Shown in pieces: positions 32,601-44,600 of a stretch of DNA of 64,000 nt (position 1 is its first letter; each line of letters starts with the position of its first letter). The position numbers and the translations under genes were made by a program. Source of the DNA: Amphiura filiformis (taxonomy: Eukaryota; Echinodermata; Ophiuroidea; Amphilepidida; Amphiuridae); assembly GCF_039555335.1 (NCBI RefSeq), contig NC_092642.1, positions 57,577,776 through 57,641,775 of the forward strand, read 5' to 3'. The notes under the pieces were generated by a model that saw only the letters and a list, made by a program, of their open reading frames with translations, was not told where the DNA came from and did no database searches.

Positions 32601-35600
32601 TACTACTTGGACTCTGATCATCTCGTAACAGGCGGGACTCATAACATTGTTGATTTGATATAGAATAGCATACACCTAGCTAGCTGCGCTCAGCACCTAC
32701 CTGATTGCTGCTTTGTGTATAGCGTAACTGACATGTGCTTTTGTGTATTTACAAGGGCGTAAGTCGTGAATTTATTGACTCACAAGTTACATAAACCAAA
32801 TAATTCTTGCCTGTTATGAGCTGATCATAGTATGTTGTAAAATACTTAGTGTATAGTTTATGAAAAGCTTTTCTGTAGCTCTTGAGGTGAGCAGAATTAG
32901 GGAACTAAGACAAAAATACTGTACAGCAAATGAGAGGCTCAATTCTTCACTCTTTGTAATTGGCATACAAGCAGTGCTCTGTTTCCAACTAAACTTTTTG
33001 AGGCTTACGCACTATGTGGCACATAAAGAATACTGCAGATTTCTGCTTAATTCAAGGTTTTTTTGCCCTTTTTTCATTATTGCCAACTTTGATCTGGCTG
33101 GAACCGATTTTATCACATATATTTAGAGGTTGGTGCAAGCTGGCTTGAAGGCCAACACACATCAAACACACAAGGATGGCTAGATAGCCTGCTCTTCTTA
33201 ATAGACGGACAATCTTCGTTTTTGGTTGCTTTTTCCAGAAATAATTTGTAGGTTTGTTGTTGAATTAACCTTTTGTAATTGCAAATTAATATTTGTCTAT
33301 TTATGTATGAAAATGTTTGCTTTAATTTTGATTTTGCCTTAGATCCATGTCGAATACAACAAGTTTCAGAGTCAGTTGATAACAGCTCAAGTCCCTGCAG
33401 TTGGCAGCATTGTAGCTCCTGTTGGACACCCAGGTAAATGAATGCTAGTTGAGTTTGAGTGTATGTGAAATCTTCACATATCAATACATAATAGAGGTGA
33501 TAGAGCATAAGATACATGGGAAGTTATAATTCCTGTTGAGTTCATGATGCTTTTAATATAGAGTAACTTATTTGACATGTATGGTCGAGTCTAGGAGAAA
33601 ATAAAATTACCATTGGATATGCAGTAACTGATCAATGTATTATACTAATAAACACACATGTGAATTAAAGCAACATGCTGAGATGTTTAGCTTCCAAAAC
33701 CAGCTGTTCAATACTTGCCAATTTGTAGCATGCTTGCAGTGACTCAATGTGGAAAAGGTGGAAACAGGTTTTTTCTTGTCGATATAAACAAATTTAAAGA
33801 ATTTACTAACTTCTTGTCTGGTAAGTGCAAGGAAACCATGCTCATGGTATATAAGCAAGTAGAGAAGGCGCTATGATAGGCCACTCACTGGACACTTACA
33901 TTATGAATAGGAATTACTTAAAGCATGAGCTATATTATGATTGAAATGGCATATTAATGCTCATATAACAAATCTTTGGGGCAGTGGTGAATATATCTGC
34001 ATATCACTTGCTCTATGCAACTCCCGTGTATAAAGATGTATGGAGGGTTAAGAAGGTAGAGGATGCCTTAGACATGGTCCCTGTGCCGATACTACCCTCC
34101 TAGAGTAATCCCTACCAGGGAAGGCTAGGCAGAACAGTCTCTACAACTAAGCTGGCTCTAGAGTCTACCGTCTATGCCTACAATATATCAGTGAATGACA
34201 ATGTAATTTAGCCATTGAGGTTCAGAAAGAAACATTGCAATATAGGCATCTGTAAAATCTGTAAAAATAAATTGTGCAGATAAAGTAAATCGATTCAAAC
34301 TGAATTTGACTCCTGCACATTCATAAGCTAACAGGAACTTGACAGACGTAAATTATGGAGTATACAATACAACTGAAAGTGAACCATGTTTTTAAAATAT
34401 TCAATGGAACATCAGCTTCATACCTTTCAGATAATTTTCAACTGTTCACAGATTTATGTGGATATAGTACATGAAATCAGTGAGTTTATATATTACTAGG
34501 CGGTTACCCGTATTTGGCGGTTCTCGGCTGGGCACGATTACCTGGCTGATGGTGACTGTATACCCACCAAGTTTCATGCCCATACGATAGTTTTGACTAA
34601 TTTGACCTCAGATGACCCGTGAGTGACCTCGGATGACCCCAAAATTACCTTCCAAAATTTTGGCTCTAAAAGTTGTCTGTACCCGCCAAGTTGCATGCAC
34701 ATACAACAGTTTTTACTAATTTGACCTCAAATGACCCATGGGTGACCTCGGATGACCCCAAAATGACCTTCCAAAATTTTGGCTCAAAATGTTGTCTGTA
34801 CCCACCAAGTTTCATGCCCATACGACAGTTTATAGATTCGTCAGGCTAATAGGCAAGAATGCAATACATTATCAGTATCAAAGACTGGAATAATCTTCCA
34901 AAGCCAATTAAACCAATCACAAATCAAAACTCAATTCAAAGAACAATAAAGACTTTCATAAGTAGCATTAACTCTTGCAATCAATAATTCTAAAGTTAAA
35001 AACAGGGAAAATATGACACAACATCCAATGGGGGAGTAACACAAAGTATATATATAAACAGAGTTAAAAACCCTAATCAAATAATTCATCAATAATTCTG
35101 TTATGCGTTATAAATCTTGTTAATAGAATTATTTGTAAGTGTACTTCATGTACTCATGATGGTTAATATTTTAATTGTTTTAACTTTGGACCCCAATGGA
35201 AATAAGCCTCCATTAGGCATCATTAGATATTTTGTACAAGTACATGAGGTTGTTCCATAATATTTGCAAGTTTTCCTTAACATCTTTGTATATGGAAAGT
35301 ATTTTTCTTAACAAAATATTGTCATACATAAACTGAGCTCAAAAAGAAACTTATTATTATCTTTTACAACTTGTGAATCACAAGGTCATATCTTAAAATA
35401 CTGTCAATCAAAATGAACCAAAATTACACACAGGATTACCTTAATACTCTACTCAAAACACATGTCAGTAACCAAGCAGTTGTCCAACTGACACAACAGC
35501 AAAATGCACTGTCATGGGACAGCTTCCTGGACTTCCTTCACTTTCACAGCCCAACATTTGGCACCCAGGACAAAAATCTGCGAGAATGCACACAAGATCC

Positions 35601-38600
35601 TTGCACAGATGATAAAACGGTGCTGCTTTCTGCTTTTCATACACTTTTTTTCATAAAACAGGGCTGAGCTGTGAATGTGGTCCAGGAAGCTGTCCCATGT
35701 CAGTGCATTTTGCTGTTGTGTCAGTTGGATAACTGCTTGGTTACTGACATGTGTTAAGAGTAGAGTATTGAAGTAAATCTGTGCGTAATTTTGGTTCAAT
35801 TTGATGGACAGGATTTCAAGATATGACCTTGTGAAAAATTATAAGTTTCTTTTTGAGCTCAGTTTATATAATGGTAATCCAATATTGTTTCAGAAATGCG
35901 TAGTATAGCACCGCCAACAATACTTCACCCAGGCCCACAGCAGCAGGTGACTGCTGTACAGCAGGTGCAAGCAGGGCAGCCATCACAGCTTACACAACAA
36001 GGAGTAGCTCAAGCACTAGGAGTGGCACTACCACCCAGAATCACCATCCCACCACCGGGTATGGTCAGTGCAATACCAAGCCAAGGAGGACAACAAGTTG
36101 GCATAGCTCAACAAGTAGGCGTGGCACAGGTTGCGTCAGTGGCGGTTACAACGCCGTACACAACTACAATAGCGCAGCAAAGTAGTAAGAATGGGTCATG
36201 GGTAGGGTTGTATTTTATACACTTCCAGATACCAATTGCTGCCACCTCAGATGTGCACTGCTGCCCAGCTGCTTCGTTGGTACTCTAGTACCGTATGCAC
36301 ATTAGAATTACATGTACAGTACACACACTGGTACTGGATTGGTACTGCACTGGTACAAAGAAAGTAGATGGGCAGCATTGTATCTCTGGGGTCTGCAGCA
36401 ATAGGAATCAGGTAGTTGTTTATAAGTCATACCCAGGGACAGGCGATTTGCGCGGAACTTTTTTTCCGTGCAATTCCGCGCAATTGGCTTTTTTTTTTCC
36501 TATGGGCAGGGATACATGATTTGCGCAATTATTTTTTTCCGCGCAAATCGCCTGTCCCTGGTCATACCGCATAGCAGGAAGTTGCTGAGAGGTTTATATC
36601 GTTTACGATTTTTGTGATTTCTGTACCGTGAATTAAAAAGCGGCAACAATATTTTGTGTATTTTTTTGATATCACACATATAAGAAACTTCACAAACTGC
36701 TCAGAAGAGTACAAGTCACAAACAATTAATACTGCTAAATTATGCTACTATACAGTATGACTGTCAGATGCATTGCTTAGTTGTCCGTTGGGCTGTTCAG
36801 TTGAAATCCATACCCCTACTCTAAGACATGCCCGTTATATCCCACACAGGGAGTGTAGATTTCAAATGGTGTCACCCATTAAAACTCATACTACCTTTGT
36901 GGAAGATAAAGTTCATGTTTTCCTTAGATGGTGGGGATTTCAACTGGAACAGCCCATTCTTTCCACCCAGAGAGTCATAGTTCCGCTCTCCCAAGTTGAG
37001 AAGAAATAAATTCTAGACAGTTCATTGGTTGATTACCATGCAATAATCAGAGATGTAAATCTTCAGGAATTTGCTTTGAGGGAAATACACATTTTCATGA
37101 AATGTTAAAGCAGCGTCAGGAAGTTATGTCAGTGCTTGTTTTCATCCCTGAATAATTTTACCATCAGATACTATGGTTTGATAGTGTTTTACCATCCCAC
37201 CGACATGCTTATACCACACAAGATGTAACCATTCTCCTCACCTTTGTCAGATGCAGTATATGTGTTGTGTACATGCTGGGCAGAGACTGCTCATTAGCGC
37301 GATATGCTTGTGCATCCTGGTCTTGTCAATTAAGTTCCAGGTATCTTTGGATAAACTATTAGGAAGCTTGCTTATATTTGAATCTAACAGTTGCCCTCTT
37401 ATAATCTTTCAGTTATATCTGCTGCACCTCAAGTACCAGCAAGTGCTGCAGGGCTCACCCATGTTGGCGTGGCGTACCCTCATCTACAGCACCAGCAAGG
37501 TATTGTCACTGCTGCAGTACAACAACATGTCATCGCTCAACCGCACACACAAATCCTAGCAGCTCATCCACAAGGGGGTTTGGTACGATTACAGACAATC
37601 CAGTCCATTCCACAGCCAGTACCACAACCGGTTCCAGCCCCGGTGCAACCTCCACTGGAATTGCAGCAGCAGCAGCAACAACAACAGCAGTTGCAATTGC
37701 AGCAACAGCAGCAGCAGCAACAACAGCAGCAGCAGATACAACAGCAAGTTCAGCAGCAGATGCAGCTTCATCAGCAATTGCATCAACAGCAACAACATCC
37801 TCAACTTTATGCAGCTCAACAGGTATGTTGAAGAGATGGATATTGATTATTCTTACTTCAGCAAGATTCTTGGGGAGAGAAAATTCAACTAGGTGAATGA
37901 AGAGTTTACTCATAGAGAACTGCATCAAAGTCTTGTATATATTTGTTGTTTTTGTCTGGTTGTTTGTTTGACTGCCTGTCCGGGCTGAAGCATAACCACT
38001 GTGCAGCTTCAACGCAATAACCAATCAACTTCAAATTTTTTATGGCGAAAGGATATGATGGCCTGATGTACTATGTAGTTTTGTGTAATGTTATTTACAT
38101 ATTTCCGAATATTAATATTTTTACAAAAATGCACATACATTTTTGTGGGACCACCTTAATTATGAATCCCATAATTCTAGTTAAAATATGTATTCTGAAA
38201 TAAGAATAATTGAAAAATTGTAGAAACAGGGAGTCAGTGTTTGTTATGTAATCCCTCTGTTTATATGACTAAAACTTGAATGACATTAATGAGCGCTTGG
38301 TTTGCAAATCTTGCTTTTAGAAGAGGTGTGGTAAGGTCATTTATATTTTGGAGCATGAACTCATAAAACCAAGATTAAGAATATAACCAATCAGGGGTAG
38401 CGTTTTAAGGGGTCTTGGGAGTCCAGGACTCTATGATTTAGCAGGTCCCCATGATTTGGTCCCCTTAATTTTGTAGGTCTGTGTAGAATTAGATGCCTGG
38501 ACCCCTTTATTTGCCAATTTGTAGCCCTGGACTCAGCAGGTCACCGCTAACCCTGTAATCAATGTCCTTTGTTTGTCCTCTTGTTTCTAGGTGATTACAT

Positions 38601-41600
38601 CAGGGACAGGTATCCCAGGCACCTCAGCATCCATAGTGCAACAACAACCACAGCAACAACCAGGCCTATTGCCCCAACACCAACCAGGCTTGCTACCACC
38701 CAAAGACCAACAGCCACAGCCACCGCAACAGACCCAGCCACAGAAGAGGCGATTCAGGGAAGAGCTACCAGAGGATAAACCTGAGGAAGGGTTGCTAGGA
38801 TACCAGGTTGGATATAATGTCATGACCTTTGACCCTGTGGCTGTCCTCCTCGGTTTCATTATAGGTTGTCCGATTCCAAATTGGAAAAACCTTATGACTG
38901 AAAGATGTGTGTTGCAAACCTCCTAACCATCCGAGTATATAAAGTAGACTGACCCGGTGTGTGTGTGTGTGTGTGCTAAACAGACATTTCAGATTTCAGG
39001 AAATTTGAGAGAATGCGAAAATGTCAACCATTTGATCAAATTCATCAGCATAACATCTTGCTGGAATTAATAAAAATGCACACCCTCTTAAGGTTTTAGA
39101 TATTACCCCCCAGCAAATCCCAACTTGGATGACATTGCCTGGTGTCCAGAATTGTGACTTTCCAATGTTGGCAGCCATTGTGTTGGATGATTCAGGAAGT
39201 TGAAATGTTTTCAACATCATTCATTGTTGTGCTGAAAAATGGCCAGACATTGGGTTGCATGAATAGTCTTGGAAGGATGGACATGTTAATACCAAATCAA
39301 ACCATACAAACCTGTGAATAACTTTGTTTTGTCTGTATTTTTGAAGGTCAAAGGCCATTTACAATTGATGCCAAGTAACTGATAGCATTTCCCGCAATAT
39401 AAAAGCACACAACCTACTTGGGACTGATGTCCCTGTAACCATTTTCCCAATCCTTTTTTTCACGCTCAAATTTAAGCATAGATTTCAAGCTTGTCATCTT
39501 CTCTAGCTTCCGTGTGGGGGTGTATGTGTGGGGGTGTGCATATATGTGTGCTTGTTGGGTGTACTTGTTGAGTCTACATAGATCTATCTGCTTACCACTT
39601 CTGTACAAATTAATTAACATTTTGTGTTTCCAAAATTTCCTCCTAGGCTATTGCAGATAAAAATATTAGCATGTCTATTGTTTTTATGCATCTTAGGATC
39701 CAAACATTTTACCTGCTTGTTTGTTTTTATGTTTGTTTGCTCATATATTTGTCAGTCTACCTTCTCTGTTGCATACCATCCTTTTTGTTTTGATAATTAT
39801 TTACTGATTTTCATTCATAAATAACTTTTAAAACTTTTCCTAAAGGTTACTAAATAGCGCCGTACCATATCGAAGCAAAACGTTTATGAGGTAATGAACG
39901 GCTGAGCTGTTCATGTCACTATTCGCCATCGGTACTCTCCAAGTAGCCATGTATACACTGCATAGATGATAGTGTCTCAAAATTATTTACATGCCACCAT
40001 TTTGCATCCCACTACCAGTTTCATACGCAGCAATTGTTTCAACCAAATATAGTAGGATTACTCAAACTGATGGCAGCTTTGTGAAGGTTGTTACAGGGAC
40101 TGCTCGAGTGATACGAAAAACCAGTTTAAATAGTTTCAGCATGCACGCTTTTCATTTTTTTGTTACAGTTAACTAATTAATGACTTTGGTATATTTTCAG
40201 CAAGTTGACTTTTGCCCTGAAATAATTTTGCTTCTGTTAAAAAAAAATCAAAAAATCTGAAGTTGCTCTTTTGCAACATTGATCAGTATTTTCAAGAATG
40301 ATATTATAAGACAAGGGAGGAGGGCAATGCTGACCAGTGCCCAAGTAAAGATATTGGGATCACTGTCCATCATAGGGCTGGATAGCTCAGATGGTAGAGC
40401 ACTGGTCTCGCAAACCAAAGGCTACCGGTTCAAATCCTGCTTTAGCCAAATTTTCTTTGCTACCTTTCTTCAAAATGACAAGTCAATGGTTCCAATCATT
40501 TTGATACATGTTGGTGATACAGAGTCCACCTTCCCTCTTCAAATGTCACAAATAATCAAGAAAATAATTGCTGGTGTGAGCAAGATTAAGATTGATACAT
40601 AACAGAAGCAAAGTTATTTATCTGATTTACATCGGCATTGTCTAACACTTATCTCTTCCTCCCCTATCCCATTTAGCATGGCCCTCCCACTTGACTAATC
40701 TCAGTAGGTGCTCCATCCAGCTTAGTCAGCAACACAGTACAGCAACAGCAAGGGATGCCACCTCCGCAGCAACAGCAGGCTCCACACCAAGGACAAGGAC
40801 CTCCACACCAAGGCCAGCCTCCGCCACATCACCAAGGCCAGCCTCCACCACATCAGGGTCAGCCTCCACCTCATCAGGGCCAGCCTCCGCCTCATCAGGG
40901 CCAGCCTCCGCCTCATCAAGGCCAGCCTCCGCCTCATCAAGGCCAGCCTCCACCTCATCAAGGCCAGCCTCCGCCTCATCAGGGGCAACCTCCGCCACAC
41001 CAGGGACAACCTCCTCCGCACCAGGGACAACCTCCTCCGCACCAAGGACAACCTCCTCCGCACCAGGGACAACCTCCTCCGCATCAGGGACAACCTCCGC
41101 AGCAGCCACCAACATCAATGGCAGGGGCACCAGATATTGATGATAGAAGGTTAGTTGTTATTTTTGTGTCTCAGATAATGTTTTTGTGCTGTTTTGCTAA
41201 TGTAACATAAACAAACACTTAGCTGCAAGGTTTTTTTAAGTAATTAGCTTGTAGCAGAATTTGTAAAGGCACATGTTTTGAGCCTTTTGAATCATTTAAA
41301 GTTGGGTCTACACCCTGATTGACATCCTCATACCCCACTTTTTCTCATCAAAATTAAGTTTCACCTTGGGAGACGGATAATATTTGTTTCATATTGCAAG
41401 AATGTCTCTGCCATGGGCTTCCATATGGTACAAAATATACCATATGGGCAATTCCATGTTAAAATGACATTTTTTCAAAAATATGAACTTTTCAATTGGC
41501 AATGATTGATGATATATTTTGATTATACACCCTTTAAAGTTAACAAAAAAGAAATTTTCAAATGAATATCAGCTGCAGTATTTTTTTTTCATTGATTTGA

Positions 41601-44600
41601 AGGGTTTAATGTATTTTCTTACATTTTGTTAATAGCAGACAGTCAAAAGTAATTAATTTTTTTTCTCATTAATATATTGAACAAAAACAATTCTTTTTTT
41701 GTGATAGTGTTGTTTGATACATTATTTGTCAAAATTAAAATTAAAAAATTAGGAAGCTTTGTTGGTAATGGTCAGGATGGCACGGCAAGTTGTATAATGT
41801 TAAGCATGTAACGCGAGTCACAAAAAGAACAACTTTTTAATGCAGTAAAAAATCTAAAGGGTTATAAATGTTCCCTTTCATTTTCCTCATGGTTTGGGTC
41901 ATAACTCATAATTATTTCATAAGGTTTTTGGTTTGCTACAATTGTACCACCAGAGACAGACTATTCAAAATGGTAACGCGAGTCACAATGTAACGCGAGT
42001 CACAATATTGTAACGCGAGTCACACATATTTATACAGCTCTCTACAGTAGGGCTAGAAAATAATCCATAAATAATCACTAAAACTTCTCCCTCCCAATTT
42101 TACCCTCCCCAGGACTCATAATTATTGTACATCACTTAACAAATTGCAGGACTGGAAACCGTTTTTATCCCCATCTGTGAATTCAAATTCACAATTTGAC
42201 TTTCCATTATAAACACCCATTATAAACACCCACTATCACCATTCCACCCCAGTTTCTCCAATTAACACCACAACAGAAGAACATGTTTAAAGTTGAATTC
42301 CACAATATAAATTAAATAGAGCATGTTTAGAGCTTTCAAATTGGGCTGTGTTATCAAATAGTGAGTGTAACAGTCATGTAACGTAACGCGAGTCACGCAC
42401 TAAGTTGGCCATTTTAAAATTACCAAACTCAAATGTACTTAATGTTTGCTTCTGTAGTATAGCTGCAGTAAAAGGTAATTACCTAGTGGTATCAACTTTT
42501 GTGTGCAGCTTCTTGTTTGAGGAGAAATATTGAAAAAGTAAAAGCTCATGGAAGGGGTAATGTTAGTAACAAAAGTCACAACCACATTTTTGCCAATAAA
42601 TGTTACATCGTTACATAGAGTTATTCACAAATTACAAGTTTACGTGATTTGATACATGTAAAGAGAAGATAAATAAATCAAGTCTGAGGAATGTGTTCCG
42701 CATTGATCAGCGACGGCCTTTTATATTTTGCTCCTAGGGGCTCTGCAATAAGCAGACCTCCCCTCTCAGCCTGCCATAAATTGCTTGATCCTCTTCTCGG
42801 CCTGCCAAAAAATCCTTACCCCTCTTTGCACATATGGAAAATTTTTAGGAACCCATTTTGCAAACCTTAAATGGTCTATATCAGTTTTGCATATACATCA
42901 GGCACAAAAAGAAACTCATCAGTTATAGTCACCCTTGCTGTTCAACAACTTGATAATTTTGCATTATTCTGAAATATACATTTTGTTAGTTGGATTTTGC
43001 TTTCTCGTTTGACATCCTGTTCATGAAAATCAAGCAAGAATTGACCAAGATATGTGCCTCCAAATCCCCAAAATCGAAAGTTGCAATTTTAACGATTCAA
43101 TTGTGCCTGTTAAACTGTGTGCTTTATTGATCGGCCCGTGGTGCTTGTGTACAACACAACGATGCATCCCATTGAAAATCGTTGAAATTGCAACTTTTAA
43201 TTTTGGGGTTTGAGAGTTTGGAGGCGCATGTCGTGGTCAATTCTTGTTCAATTTTTACGCACAGGGTGTCAAGTGAAAAAGCAAAGTCCAATTAACAAAA
43301 TGTATATTTCAGAATAATCCAAAATGATCAGGTTGTTGAACAGCAAGGATGACTATAACTGACAAGTTTCTTTTTGTGCCTGGTGTATATGAATGTTTCC
43401 ATACAGTTTTTCAATGCATTTTATGTAATAAATGTATATGAAAATTGTATTCTTATTCAAATTGCCAGTTTTTTTAAATTTCCACCATTAGCCCCCATTA
43501 CCACCACCCCACCCCACCACACCACCACCCCACCCCAGAGGAGAGGGTCCTTTTTAATGCTGAATTACAGTATTTTTATAGTGCTAAAGTAAAACTGACC
43601 ACAATGGAAATGAAATTGAGCGTGTTTACAGCTTTCAAAGTGGGACCATTTAATCAAAATAGTGAGCGTAACGCGAGTCACGTAACGCGAGTCACACACC
43701 AATTTAGCTAAAGTTGGCCATTTTAAAAATACCAATCTCAAATATACTTGGTGTTTGTTTCTGTAATACAGCTGAGATATAAGGTAATTACTTAGTGGTA
43801 TAAACTTTTGTCTGCAGCTGTTTGTTTGAGGAGAAATATTGAACAAGTAAAAGCCTAATTTTGAAGGTGTAATTTTTCGTAACGCGAGTCACAATCACAT
43901 TTTTGGCTAATAAATGTTCATCTAGTTATTTACAAAATTAAAGTTTATGTGATTTGATACGTTGGGTCAGTAAGTACATGTGGAGAGAAGATGAATAAAC
44001 CAACTCCTTGTTCAATTGTATTTATATGACATTGAATGTGCTGATTTTATCAAAAATGTAACGCGAGTAACATGGAATTGCCCATATGAGGAAATGAAAC
44101 TGGCGCAACCTTTACTGTTAAAACAATAAACATTCAGCACAATCATGACCTTACAGCCAAAGTAAGGGATGATGACCATAATGACTTCAAGGATGTTTTC
44201 TTTAATTTGAGATATCAGTGACGGCAAATGATACAGCAATAAATGGATGGAAGGTACAAATTGAAAAATTGGAACCCAATTGGTTTGTCCACATCATGCA
44301 TATCATGAGTTTTCCGTCAACACTGGGTCAATGTATACCGTAGCAAGCCCCATTATCTGCAGCACAATAACGAATAAGGTTATTGTCATACGCATAAGGC
44401 AAAAAAAAAAAAAGGTTTGTATCAAAGCTTGCGCGCGCGTTTGTAAAATCCCACGATTTGACAAAAAACAAATGCGGAATTTTTTTTATTTCAAAAAAAA
44501 AAAAAATTTATAGTTTTTTCCAGAAAAAATCGGCGAAAATCAGACTTTTTTCTCAAAATACCATGAAAAAAAGTCGGGAATAAAAAAATATTTAAAAAAT

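Noticed and set aside
35413..35799. Open frames on both strands reading NQNY...[14 protein letters not shown]
   Set aside because: They derive from the two mirror arms of a foldback element. A start and stop occur by chance and no homologue is recognised.
37530..38024. 164-residue minus-strand open frame opposite the glutamine tract
   Set aside because: It is Ala/Val-rich and a mirror of the CAG/CAA tract. The plus-strand exon is phase-consistent with the gene.
38806..38926. Read-through of the KHDC4 exon after GYQ ([10 protein letters not shown]...)
   Set aside because: It ends in a stop and has no match to the conserved region. The donor after GYQ fits the human protein and the downstream phase.
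40691..41140. Long open frames on both strands over the heptapeptide array
   Set aside because: Periodic 21-bp DNA stays open in several frames. Only the PPPHQGQ frame joins conserved KHDC4 exons in phase.
41800..44060. CRISPR-like or satellite reading of the GTAACGCGAGTCAC motif
   Set aside because: Spacing is irregular (14 to over 1000 bp) and the motif is confined to one TIR-bounded element.
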